Shown here: one piece after another, positions 11,306 through 22,579 of the stretch
How the letters are laid out: each line of letters opens with the position of its first letter
How positions within the stretch are numbered: position 1 is the first letter of the stretch
Source: Colias croceus
Lineage: Eukaryota; Arthropoda; Insecta; Lepidoptera; Pieridae
Direction of reading: 5' to 3'
Length of the DNA: 64,000 nucleotides
NCBI RefSeq assembly: GCF_905220415.1
Contig: NC_059541.1
Span: 7,638,501 to 7,702,500 of the forward strand
Made by a program: the position numbers and the translations under genes
Notes under the pieces: model-generated
What the model saw: the letters and a program-made list of their open reading frames with translations, nothing else
Told to the model about the DNA's origin: nothing
Databases searched by the model: none

Positions 11306-11704
11306 CCCCAATGTAACCGTCGATAATTAGGTATATTTTTCTTACTCCTTTAAAGTAAACTTAAATAAAATAACAAAAACGTTAACAACCACAGTTTTGT
11401 AGAAAGTCTTAAAAAAAACAATTTTAAAGAACATTGAAATGCATATTTAGAAATTTAATATAAAACGCAACTCTGTGGCAATAATGTTAATATTCTGACA
11501 GATATTATTAACTTTAAATATATTCTTTAAATATATTCGCTAAACTTTATTTAAAAAAAAGTTTATCTAAAACATTTAAACAAAGAGAATAAAATAAAAA
11601 AGAACGTGTGTGCCGAGAAAACGTGTCAGGAGTGAAACTTCTTGGGCGAGATTCATAGATACCAAAATCACCGCCTTGCTCCATAACGCGACAGTATTTC
11701 CATG
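11306..11704. other. Spacer between the inverted satellite arrays
   Basis: About 400 bp, AT-rich on the left, then a more complex segment at 11600-11700 (AGTGAAACTTCTTGGGCG, ATACCAAAATCACCGCC) that looks like a dispersed lepidopteran sequence. No gene. Confidence 0.5.
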
Positions 11705-13180
11705 ACGCCATCTTGAAATTGAACACCCATGATGAAAAGATGTCAAATTTTTCGTCGGCGCCATCTTGGATTTTAGTTTTGACTTCAAATTGGTTAATAG
11801 CTACCCCAAAAACCATGAAAATGACACCCATGACGAAAAGATGTAAAATTTTTGTCGGCGCCATCTTGGATTATAGTTTTGACCTCATATTCGTTAATAG
11901 CTACCCCAAAAACCATGAAAATGACACCCATGACGAAAAGATGTAAAATTTTCGTCGGCGCCATCTTGGATTTCAGTTTTGACCTCATATTGGTTAATAG
12001 CTACCCCAAAAACCATGAAAATGACACCCATCACGAAAAATGTCAAATTTTCGTCAGCGCCATCTTGGATTATAGTTTTGACCTCATATTCGTTAATAGC
12101 TATCCCAAAAACCATGAAAATGACACCCATGATGAAAAGATGTCAAATTTTTCGTCGGCGCCATCTTGGATTTTAGTTTTGACTTCAAATTGGTTAATAG
12201 CTACCCCAAAAACCATGAAAATGACACCCATGACGAAAAGATGTAAAATTTTTGTCGGCGCCATCTTGGATTATAGTTTTGACCTCATATTCGTTAATAG
12301 CTACCCCAAAAACCATGAAAATGACACCCATGACGAAAAGATGTAAAATTTTCGTCGGCGCCATCTTGGATTTCAGTTTTGACCTCATATTGGTTAATAG
12401 CTACCCCAAAAACCATGAAAATGACACCCATGACGAAAAGATGTAAAATTTTCGTCGGCGCCATCTTGGATTTCAGTTTTGACCTCATATTGGTTAATAG
12501 CTACCCCAAAAACCATGAAAATGACACCCATGACGAAAAGATGTAAAATTTTTGTCGGCGCCATCTTGGATTATAGTTTTGACCTCATATTCGTTAATAG
12601 CTACCCCAAAAACCATGAAAATGACACCCATGACGAAAAGATGTAAAATTTTCGTCGGCGCCATCTTGGATTATAGTTTTGACCTCATATTCGTTAATAG
12701 CTACCCCAAAAACCATGAAAATGACACCCATGATGAAAAGATGTAAAATTTTCGTCGGCGCCATCTTGGATTTCAGTTTTGACCTCATATTGGTTAATAG
12801 CTACCCCAAAAACCATGAAAATGACACCCATGACGAAAAGATGTAAAATTTTTGTCGGCGCCATCTTGGATTATAGTTTTGACCTCATATTCGTTAATAG
12901 CTACCCCAAAAACCATGAAAATGACACCTATGACGAAAAGATGTAAAATTTTCGTCGGCGCCATCTTGGATTATAGTTTTGACCTCATATTCGTTAATAG
13001 CTACCCCAAAAACCATGAAAATGACACCTATGACGAAAAGATGTAAAATTTTAGTCGGCGCCATCTTGGATTTCAGTTTTGACCTCATATTCGGTAATAG
13101 CTACCCCAAAAACTATGAAAATGACACCCATCACGAAAAAAAGCCAAATTTTCGTCGACGCCATCTTGAATTGTTTTACC
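11705..13180 (-). repeat. 100-bp satellite, array 2 (about 15 units, inverted)
   Basis: The same monomer as at 10575 in the opposite orientation; GTCGGCGCCATCTTGG recurs every 100 bp from about 11757 to 13060, with degenerate edge units. Variant units alternate (TTATAG with ATTCG; TTTCAG with ATTGG; TTTTAG with CAAATTGG), and a three-unit block at 11726-12026 is repeated about 400 bp later, showing block duplication. The array spans almost 1.5 kb. Confidence 0.9.
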
Positions 13181-13189
13181 CCACCAATC

Positions 13190-13838
13190 TATTCAACAAC
13201 CCATAAAAAAGAGGATCTCAGGCAAGGTAATTTTAAAAACATAATTTTAAATTACAAATAATTGGAATATGAAACTTAAACAGAACTTTACTCATATAAA
13301 GTATCAAATATTTCAAATCACGAAAAAGACAGTGCACGCACAATAATCTTTTTTATTTCGTTTTTATTTTTGGCACGAGGAGCGATACACCCGTCCTTCC
13401 AAGAGCGCTTCTGAGCGCGGTCTGACGAACCGCGAGAACAAAATGTATGAAGAAATCGACAAGTATTTTTAATTTAGCTCATTATTGAAATAAAATTTTG
13501 ATTTAGATTCATAAAAATTACACCATATATAAAGGACTATATATCCCTCAATAAGATATAGTTAAGAAGATAGATTAGGCTCTTAATTTTCCTAAAATGG
13601 TACCGGTTTAGACCCCATTTTTTGCATTTTATGCGTTTATTGTGATGGAAAAAACGTATTTCAGCGACAATTTTGTATGACGTCGTACAATTTTTATAAG
13701 ATGAACGTAGAGCTGAATATATTATCTTTAAATTAAGATATTACTATGTTCTCACGTGTAATTGCTTTAAGTTAAAATGGTACCGAAAAACAGCGTGTTT
13801 TTGTAAAAATACGTTATAGCGTCCTTAAGCTAAATACC
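13190..13838. other. Intronic spacer
   Basis: AT-rich, noncoding. It includes two copies of AAAATGGTACCG (about 13596 and 13773) and the inverse of the 10014 segment at its right end. No exon. Confidence 0.35.
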
Positions 13839-13839
13839 T

Positions 13840-14125
13840 ACTAAGCTTCCACTGTCTGTCTGTCTCCAGGCTGTAACTCATAAACTGTGATCGCTAGAAA
13901 GCTGGAATTTTCACAAGGATGTAATTCCATTGACACTACAGCAACAAATACTAAAAATTTAATATTAAGGGGGGTCCCTATACAATAAACGTAGGTATGT
14001 TTTTTTTGTATTTTCCTCAATATACCTATGGTCTACAACAACAAATGTGTTTTCTATTATAGATGATAATACGGAACCCTTCGTGCGCGAGTCCGACTCG
14101 CACTTGACCAGTTTTTATTTTGTTC
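13840..14125 (+). repeat. Dispersed repeat with GTGCGCGAGTCCGACTCGCAC end
   Basis: Starts near CTTCCACTGTCTGTCTGTC and ends with the palindrome CGAGTCCGACTCG followed by CACTTGACCAGTTTTTA. This end is very common in lepidopteran genomes; the class is uncertain. Confidence 0.5.
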
Positions 14126-14659
14126 AATATAAGAATAATTAAATATTGACAAAAATTGCCAAAATCCTCAGTAAAATTTCAATTCGCTCGCGGTTTTGCA
14201 TTATCTACTAAGACCTCACAGATGAGAACAGAATACTGTCTAGATTCTGCGAAAATCTTTGAGTTTGCGGACATAAATTACGTTTTGTTTAAAAGTATAT
14301 TTAATCATTTCCCACACAAATTATAAGTATTGCAATACTGAACAAGATTGCGTCACACTTAATCGCGCCCGTTCTTGTTCCCTTCAACCTGCGCACGCGG
14401 CTAACGACATTTTAATTTTTTTATTTTTCTCCCATTCGCAGTCGTGAGATCCCGTGCTAGGTACGCGCAGGATGACTCATTCGAAATGTTTACCGGCCAC
14501 CGCAGGCTAGCGGCCGCGGCGAGCCGATAAATAATGGCATCCAAAGCGGACTCTGTACCTTTCTTTGCTTACAAGTTAGGTGTATTATGTAATGTGTATT
14601 AATAGATATTTATTTAAGATTTTAAGAAAACCACTTTACTTACCAATTTCAGTGACGGA

Positions 14660-14870
14660 CTAGATATCCGCCTGCTGCTTCGCCCGCGTTTTTAAAGAAA
14701 GACCCCTATTAATTCCCGTTCCTGTCGGATTTCCGGGATTAAAATTAACCTGTATGTCTTATTCTGCGTTTTCAGCTACCTACATATCAAATTTCATTAT
14801 AATCAGTTCAGTAGTTTTTACGTGAAAGAAAACATCCATCCTCATAAACTTTCGCGTTTACATAATAGGT
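14660..14870 (-). mobile_element. Helitron-like element, reverse orientation
   Basis: Reads CTAGATATCCGCC at its 3' end and, inward, GGATTTCCGGGATTAAAAT and TCAGTAGTTTTTACGTG; its 5' end is near CTTTCGCGTTTACATAATA. Confidence 0.55.
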
Positions 14871-14956
14871 ATCGTAGGTAGCGACAAATATCAATTCTTA
14901 TCTTAGTTTCAGTCCAAGTTTATACTTACATAATTCTGGCATTAACTTTATTTATT

Positions 14957-15166
14957 ACTAGCTGCTCCGCGCGGTTTCACCTCCGTGGCTCCACCCCAGT
15001 TGGTCGTAGCGTGATGACACATAGCCTTGACATATAACCTTCCTCGATAAATGGGCTATAGGTATAACAGCGAAAAAATTTTTCAAATCGGACCAGTAGT
15101 TCCCGAGATTACCGCGTTCAAACAAACAAACATACAAACAAACAAACAAACTCTTCAGCTTTATAA
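14957..15166 (+). repeat. CTAGCTG-family repeat
   Basis: CTAGCTGCTCCGCGCGG to CTCTTCAGCTTTATAAT, with GGGCTATA and TTTTTCAAATCGGACCAG inside. Same family as 6904. Confidence 0.65.
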
Positions 15167-17563
15167 TCTTAATATATATAAATCTCGTGTCACAATGTTT
15201 GTCCTCAATGGACTCCTAAACCATTTAACCGATTATAATAAAATTCGCACACCATGTGAGCGTTTTCAAAAAAAAGTGTACCCCTCACTTTTGGCCTGTC
15301 CCCTGTGTTTCAAGTCGAATAACGAGTAAAATTTATATGATGGCTAATTATTGTAATGCTTTAAAAGTATTAAATACACCATAATTTGATAAATTCAAAC
15401 AATAAATTCACGGAAAAATTGCGTACTATTTTTTAAATAATCATTTTTAAAACTAAAGTGTCAATTTTTGGCGTGTCCCCATCCAAGTTCTTCCTAAGCT
15501 TCGATGTTAGAGAAGCGATTCTAAAAAGTTTTATACCAGGGTACCATAAGTTTTAGTGTCGTTTAAAAGTAAATTTATTTGCGAATCGTCCCATGTAGTT
15601 CATAATTAGGGCCTTATAATCGTTTAAAAGCAATTTGATTTCCAAAAATATCTTAAAAAGTGGTACCGACCGGACATGTCGGGTTTATCACGGCTAATAA
15701 TGCCACTTACAAATTTTAGATTACTATTTCAATTTTATAAATGGCAAAATTATCGTTTACTTTCACCGTCCGCTATTTTAAAAAAGCTTGTTTTCAAATG
15801 CAGTTCGAGTAAAACAGATGTGTTTTGTGAGTGCAACGGCCGTTGAAATTTCTACTGTCTGGTTTGAGACATATTATTACTTGATACAGGTAAGTAATCA
15901 TCGTTTAAATACTTTCAGAAGATGAGAAATGTATTCATTAATCGTTATTTACATTTGATAATGAGTGTAGGCACATTTTTTCGTCAGAATATAATTTTGA
16001 CTATAAACTGAGAAGAAAACGTCACGTCAGTTTTGCAACATTTTGCTTCGTGACCTATAGGCTGACCAAAACTGACAGCATAAAGCCAAGTCTAGATTGT
16101 CATTGTAATATTCTTCATAATTTTTATAATTTTTTTCATATTTTTAGGTATCACTAATCTCGGGACCAAAAAGGACATGTATAATTTCCAAAAAATGGTA
16201 TTGCCACATTGCAATGAATGCGTTGGTCAGCAGGTGGTCAGCAGGTATACCCTGAATACATAATAATATGTGATACATGTATGGAAAGTTAAAAGGTGTA
16301 GTGTATTTATTTCTTCCTGAAGCTTGAGATTAGTTTTTTTTGTCTTATCATTACCTCATCACCCTTAACTATTACATTCTTCCTACTGTTATAGGAGTTT
16401 GCTGGAAGCTTTGCTACTTTAACCACTTATCTTTTTTTCTTTTTTTTTCAGATTGGAAAACATTCTAAGTTCCACAAAGCTCCAAAAACATGGTTATTTT
16501 TCAGTTGCAACTGATCTCTATTAAATTTATGAGGAACGGTAAACGGTTCCTAAATTGTGATAAGGTTCCAGTTAATATAATGTTCGTAACTTTTTACATC
16601 GTTTTTTTATTCGTATTACTTCGTGTCCTAAGAAGTAGTATTTACCTTAACGGTATCTTATTATTTATTTAGACTTATTGGGTTAACAGTACTTCTAAAG
16701 ACATCCGTATAACCGGCTAAAGATATTATATCCTATTTATATTTTGCGAAACTCGCCATAACTCTGAGTTTTGCCCTAAAATTGATACTGTGTCAAACTG
16801 TGTGTTGATGTACTTTTTTTATGAGACTAAAATAAAATTTTTGTAAACGTATTCTCGGTTTTATTTTAACCATGTAAATTGGATTCAATATAAACCTAGC
16901 CTTATAAAAAATGGTCTATCGGTTTTGCGACAGTCCCCCGTTTTGCGACAAGAAAAAATTTAGTTTTTACATTTTTTTATTATAAGGGGCACAAATAATT
17001 TGAATTCAATATTTAAAATGGTTTTACTGTTCCGAAATAAAATAATCACTTTGCCGATTTTAATCGAAATGTATAAAGTATCGTAAAAGTAACGGCTACT
17101 TTGGCATCAGCTGTGGCAAAACAGAACTTAAAGCTAGTTTAATAGGAATTTTATTAATTTGTCGACTTCAATTTTCTATTTTTAAATAATGTATGTTATA
17201 ATCTTCGTAACACAATCAAAATATTTTGCGTCTTTCTTCGTAAGCTAATAGTTACATGAGCATTGACGACTGTCGCAAAACTGACACTTTTTTTCACAGT
17301 CCCCATTTATTTTGATGATTTCTCGTAAATCAAATTAATCTGCAAGAAATTAAATATAATTTCACTTACTATGATGTATATTTAAAATTTCTAAATAAAA
17401 ATTTCATTAAAAATGCAACATTTAAAATTTATCCATAAATTCAGTCATGGTACACTTTTTTTTGAAAACGCTCATGTGCAGTTTGATCCAATTTGAGAGA
17501 TAGGATAGTTTAAATCTCAAATCGTTTTAGAGAAAGCGAGCGAAGCCGCGGCCGGTAAGCTAG
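15167..17563 (+). mobile_element. Helitron-like element interrupted by a 2.2-kb insertion
   Basis: The left part (15167-15257) starts TCTTAATATATATAAATCTC and reaches TTCGCACACCATGT. The right part (17474-17563) resumes ATGTGCAGTTTGATCC and ends GCGAAGCCGCGGCCGGTAAG then CTAG. Without the insert it is a normal short Helitron-like copy. Confidence 0.65.
15258..17473. mobile_element. 2.2-kb TIR element, 4-bp target duplication ATGT
   Basis: The inverted termini both read GAGCGTTTTCAAAAAAAAGT then GTACC inward. ATGT is duplicated at 15254-15257 and 17474-17477. The interior repeats the theme of cytosine-rich words (GCGTGTCCCC, GCGACAGTCCCCC) and has no intact ORF above 60 codons. A 4-bp duplication is seen in Sola- and Chapaev-type transposons, but without transposase the superfamily is open. 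Confidence 0.75.
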
Positions 17564-17784
17564 TATTAGTATAGATTTGAATAATAACATTTTTCTTGAA
17601 TATTAAAATTTAGGTAGGTAGGTATCTTTTCGAAGACGGGCGCGGGCGGTGAACCAGTTGCGATTAGGGGCGGTATAGGTACTATTTTCATGGCCTCTTA
17701 TATTTATATATCAAGTTATCATCTGCCAATATACGTACAGAGAATTAAATAATATAGTTATTATCTAGTTATATTTATTTTGTA

Positions 17785-17955
17785 CTAGCTTACCGCCCGC
17801 GGCTTCGCCCGCTTTGTATAAAACCTAATAAATTATATACTAAAACATTCCTCTTGAATCACTCTATCTATTAAAAAAAACAGCATCAAAATCCGTTGCG
17901 TAGTTTTAAAAAGGGACATAGGGATAGAGAAAGCGACTTTGTTTTATACTAAGTG
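17785..17955 (-). mobile_element. Helitron-like element, CGACTTTGTTTTATAC subfamily
   Basis: CTAGCTTACCGCCCGCGGCT at one end; the body includes ACCTAATAAATTATATAC and AAATCCGTTGCGTAGTTTT. Sister copies lie at 21456, 29391 and 43919. Confidence 0.6.
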
Positions 17956-18688
17956 TAGGTACCTATTTAGTGATGATATAAAACAGTAACTTATCTCGCG
18001 ATAATATGTATACCTATTACCTACCAAGATTGGTGTAATCTACAGCTAAGTTACGTACCTATATAGGAAGCTGTAATTTCATTACTTAATATTCTTTAAT
18101 ATCTCGTATTTCGGCCTCCCACAATGTTGACGATTCCAATAATAATATACCTAACTACTAACGTCAAGGTTATTCACTACGCGAGATTTTATGAGTGTAC
18201 ATTTTCATTATAACGTCGGTGAAGTAGGTATCTCTATATATAGCTCTCAATTCTCGAACAATACCTACTCGTAAGGTATTTGCCTTGCCTTCTCCAAATC
18301 ATTTTATTTCTTAGTTAATTTTTACTTGTAAGTGAGATTTCTATGATTTTTCTGAATATTTTGAGTTATTTAATTTGAAATATTATGTTAATTATAAGAT
18401 AAAACAGAGGTATTAATTATTACTTAAACATACTTCACATAGCGTATAGGTACCTACCTATAACTAAATATTAATTTTTATCAAATAACTAAGTACCTAA
18501 TTGTATACAGCATCTAAGTTTTACATATTTACGACCTATACACTTGAACCAGTATTCTGTATTGTTTTATTGTTTAATATACAGATGCAAGATATAATAT
18601 ATTTGGATAAATTTTATAAAAATTATGTATTGATTCTTCTTCACAAAAAACAATCAAAACTGTACCATATTGTACCTACTGACTATAA

Positions 18689-19162
18689 GGCCGTGTCGGC
18701 ACTGCGGATATTTTCCGCGCGTATTTTTATCTGCAATTCTGTTAACACGTTGAATACAATGAGAGTCCGCATTGGCGGAATAAAATCCGCGCGGAAAAAA
18801 ATTCGCTAATTAGAAGTCACAAATCTGTGATTTGGTGCAGATTTTTTCCGCGCGGATATTTTGTGCAGTATGGAGTAGTATGACTATGTTCGCACTGCGG
18901 AATAAAATCCGCGGGTTTTGCATGTCAGTCGTGCACTGACAACGCAAAAAAACAAAGCTCAAAGCTGTAAACGGATGAATCCAGTGCTCACGGCTTCTTT
19001 TGATACGTCTGTTACGTCCGCGTCGCCGCCGTAGTAGCAAGTAGCAACTAGCAAGTAAATGAAAATTGATCGGTTAACCATTTTAGTTGTTCGTTTTGTA
19101 CGGCGAACTGCATCGAACTGACAAATTCCGCGCGGAATTCTATCCGCAGTGCGGACACGGCC
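18689..19162. mobile_element. PIF/Harbinger-like MITE, TAA duplication
   Basis: The termini GGCCGTGTCGGCACTGCGGA and, inverted, GGCCGTGTCCGCACTGCGGA are flanked by TAA at 18686-18688 and 19163-19165. Words of CCGCGCGGA recur inside. On the minus strand RRIKRSREHWIHPF resembles the RR-R-WIHP start of Harbinger transposases, a possible exon remnant. Confidence 0.75.
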
Positions 19163-19214
19163 TAAATCTTGTCAATTTAACCTTAGGTACAGATACCTTC
19201 CTTGATCCACTATA

Positions 19215-20183
19215 CAGGGTGTCCCAAGAAGTAGTGATATACAGAAGCTGGGAGGTAGAGGACCTAGAGCTGTGCTAGAGGGCTGTACAAATCGTAGAGG
19301 CCAGGCTATATAAAGCAGGCGTCACCGCCAGCCCTGCTTGCGCAGGCCGCAACGACCTATCCATCTTTCAGGGTTTCTTTGCCCTATAGCATGGCCTCCA
19401 CGGTCGATTCCCCATTGATTTTTCGCCTCGCCTACTCGAGAGAATGCCACAATTTGGACAAATTAACCCGGAAATTAAGAGTAGCAGAAGAATCGATTAA
19501 AGTTATTAAAGGGCATTCAGACGTTTTCGGCGATGTCGCACTTGAATTGATCAACAGGGGGGCTATTTTGGAAATTTCTTGTATTTAAAGACCCTTTTAA
19601 TTGGTTTTACTTGGCATTAATCATCACGTAAATTAAAATTTTGCACTTACCACATTTAGATTTCAATTTTTCGATTGAAGCTTTATGAATAATAAAATAA
19701 TATTTTCAGGGTTTTTAAAAGTGAAACGGTAATTTTTTTTGTGTGATTTTATTTTTTTTAAGGTCCCTTGAAGTTGTGAACGTCCTGGGTAATTTTATCT
19801 ATCTTGGCATTTACATAATTGATAATTCTTTTTAAAGTGAAACTTTTATTACATCGTCTCAAACTTTTTGGTCTGTGTAGCGCATGTCGCGTGACGCACG
19901 ATACATACGATAATTATCGTACAAATACGATAATTTTTAGTTACTTAAATGTCTATAGTGTGAAAAAAAGTTTCACTTTTACCGTGGTTTCATAAAACCA
20001 CAACATTTTTTTTTATTTCATTCTAAGATCTAACGATCATACTGAATTGGCCTTAGCTTAGCACATTTAAAAAAAAAACAAAGCATCTAAAGCAAAAATT
20101 CACGTCACCATTATAAGTATTAATCTCATCGTACTCGTAACTCGGCGATAGGTAGGTATATCACTACTTCTTGGGACACCCTA
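19215..20183. mobile_element. Tc1/mariner-type non-autonomous element
   Basis: The termini AGGGTGTCCCAAGAAGTAGT are inverted at the two ends, each next to TA. The interior has no transposase; a 69-codon frame at 19379-19588 matches nothing I know. Confidence 0.65.
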
Positions 20184-20275
20184 TATATAATAATTATTTT
20201 TTTACTAGGTACATAAGTACAACTTAATACTTATAATTTATATGATACCTACATCGTCATTATTTATATAAATTA

Positions 20276-20455
20276 CTAGCTTTCCGCCCGCGGCTTTGCC
20301 CGCGTTTTCAAAGAAAAACCCGTTCCCGTAGGATTTCCGGGATAAAACCTATCCTATGTCCTTTCTCGGGTATCAAAATATCTACACACCAAATTTCATG
20401 CAAATTGGTTCAGTAGTTAAGGCGTGATTGAGTAACAGACAGACAGAGTTTATGT
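20276..20455 (-). mobile_element. Helitron-like element
   Basis: CTAGCTTTCCGCCCGCGGCT, GGATTTCCGGGATAAAACC and, at the 5' side, GATTGAGTAACAGACAGACA: the same subfamily as 38701 and 53941 in reverse. Confidence 0.65.
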
Positions 20456-20856
20456 ATGTATGAATTATACCTAAGTCGTTACTATGTTATAACATACATT
20501 TATGCGTAAGTAACGAGAAGTAACGTCATAGCAGTCATAGTAACATCGCCTAGCTCTACTGCCTAGCCTAGCTGTTTATTATATGGAAAATTTTTTTTTT
20601 TTTCTAAAACAAAAAAGAAAGTGTACTGTAATATTATAAAAATAAAAATTAAAATCAATCCAGGTGATTAGTATCTTGGTCGAAGAATGCCGGGTAAACA
20701 CAAGTCACCGATTGTTTAGGACAAGTTTTAACTTGCCCTAAAGGCCTGCCTGCAGGTTATTATTCCAGGGATTAGTATTGAAATGTCTTTTGTTTTGATT
20801 AGATGGTGTCACAAAAAACACAGAAGATTCAGAAACCAAATCATTTAGCGGCAATA

Positions 20857-20867
20857 ATGGACTTGGG
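20857..20867 (+). CDS. Candidate initiating exon 1b of the TNFR-like gene
   Basis: ATGGACTTGGG is followed by donor GTATGT. Eleven coding bases leave phase 2, so the exon joins 25145 in frame and gives MDLGALVACLVTSSLCRTAL, also a usable signal peptide. It may be an alternative first exon or chance; compare 9375. Confidence 0.25.
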
Positions 20868-21455
20868 GTATGTATTTTGATAACCTTTTAATAAAGTGTT
20901 ACCTATAATTTACAATAAATGATAAAAAAATATTACCGATATGAAATTGTGCGGTTAAACTTGAGTATGGAAATTGAAAGTACCAGTAGCTTTTATCTGA
21001 ACCGATTGCATCACCGACGGTTTTAGTAGATCTCGCATAAAGGACACGTGTGGATTTAGTATAAATTAAAATAGTGCAGTGAATAAGCAGATCGTCGACT
21101 CGTCGTGAGGCCTACTCTGACGCATGACCGCTGCATATGCCTCTCTCTCCTGTTTCAATAATCGTTGTTTTGCACACCTCCTTTTAGTTACAAGTCCTGT
21201 TTTCTTTGTAGCAAATCGTTCAAGCATACTCGTTTATCGTAAACATGGCCTAATGCAATCACTGTATATTAAAATGTGTATCGTAATTAGAAATGTTAAA
21301 AATACCTATAATCTTTACATTGTGATTGTATCGTTTGTGTGTAATGTCCGGCTTGTTTTAAACTAGTAGAATATTCTTACATAGTGTGTAATAATGTGGA
21401 AACAAAGGCATTAAAATATTACGTCGGGTGTTACAAGTCCTTAATTTATCAGTAA

Positions 21456-21640
21456 CTAGCTTTCCGCCCGCCGCTTCGCCCGCTTTATCTAAAACCTAAT
21501 AAATTATATTATACTAAAATCTTCCTCTTGAATCACTCTATCTATTAAAAAAACCGCATCAAAATCCGTTGCGTAGTTTTAAAGATTTAAGCATACAAAG
21601 GGACATAGGGACAGAGAAAGCGACTTAGTTTTAGGTATAT
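21456..21640 (-). mobile_element. Helitron-like element, CGACTTTGTTTTATAC subfamily
   Basis: CTAGCTTTCCGCCCGCCGCT at the 3' end and CATCAAAATCCGTTGCGTAG in the body; the 5' end is near AGAGAAAGCGACTTAG. Confidence 0.6.
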
Positions 21641-22513
21641 AGGTACTAGAGGGTACTAGGTACCTAGGTATGTAGTGATGATTTCTAATGCTGCGTTTGC
21701 ACATTTCTAATTGGAGAAACGGAATATAGATAACTTAAATATGAATAGCATTGTTATAATAAGCTGTACCCGTTGATAGGTATATAATAATAATTGACAG
21801 ATAAGGAGAATGGTATACAGATCATGCCACTTTATCAATATCGTCCTGCGATGCGTCAGCGCCTCGACCGGTGCGCAAACACCCGAGAACCGAGATCTTA
21901 TATCATGTGCACAATGCACATATAGAATATTATGTGTATTTTTTTATTTGTTTCGTTTAACAACGACGCACAATACCTAGGTACTTACTTCAATGACGAC
22001 GTGGCAGAAGGTTATTATGCTGACGCTGAATATTTTATGATAAAACAATCGACATAATATAAATATTATTATTGTAATAAACTTGTTATGATTTGTAACA
22101 GGTGTTAACTTAATTAAACCTACCTACTTAATTAAATTTCAGAACAAATTATTCTTATTATACCTATAAGTAATTATAAAAGTAGGGGATGTTTATTTAT
22201 ATCAATTTTAAATGCTACCAAATGGTTGACAAAACGACATAAAATGTAGTTTGAAATGTATGTAGGTATGTAAGTAGGTAACAATATGTAATGAACTCAT
22301 TTAACGAACCTACCGAAATGATGACTCAAGAGCTTTGTTCTTTTGGGATCACTTCAAGTTTTGATAAATGAAACAAGAAGTAAACTATGGAGTTTGTCGC
22401 CAAAATCTTTATCTTTACATTAAAATTTATGAAATAAAGTCATTCATGCTTCCTTAGTGTGACAGTGTGCTAACAGACTACCTACATTATTATTAAGAAA
22501 TTTTATAATACAT

Positions 22514-22577
22514 ATTTAATATTTACCATGATAGACATTTGGAATATCTCCAAATGTCTATGGTAAATATTAAATCT
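22514..22577. repeat. Short near-perfect palindrome
   Basis: TTAATATTTACCAT, AGACATTTGG, a 7-bp loop, then CCAAATGTCT and ATGGTAAATATTAA. It could form a stem of about 25 bp. It abuts the 3' end of the LINE at 22580. Confidence 0.6.
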
Positions 22578-22579
22578 TA

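Noticed and set aside
10575..13180. CRISPR-like regular repeats
   Set aside because: The genome is eukaryotic, and the 100-bp units are contiguous without unique spacers.
10719..13261. Many 60-160-codon ORFs with shared peptides in both strands
   Set aside because: They are shifted readings of the 100-bp satellite and move one frame per unit; there is no start context, splice site or family match.
16490..16672. 60-codon plus-strand ORF
   Set aside because: It is an AT-rich hydrophobic frame in the ATGT-flanked transposon, with no family features.
21050..21130. TATA-containing promoter near 21058 (TATAAATT)
   Set aside because: An initiator-like sequence follows at a plausible distance, but no exon with a donor in the right phase was found downstream, so I did not list it as a feature.
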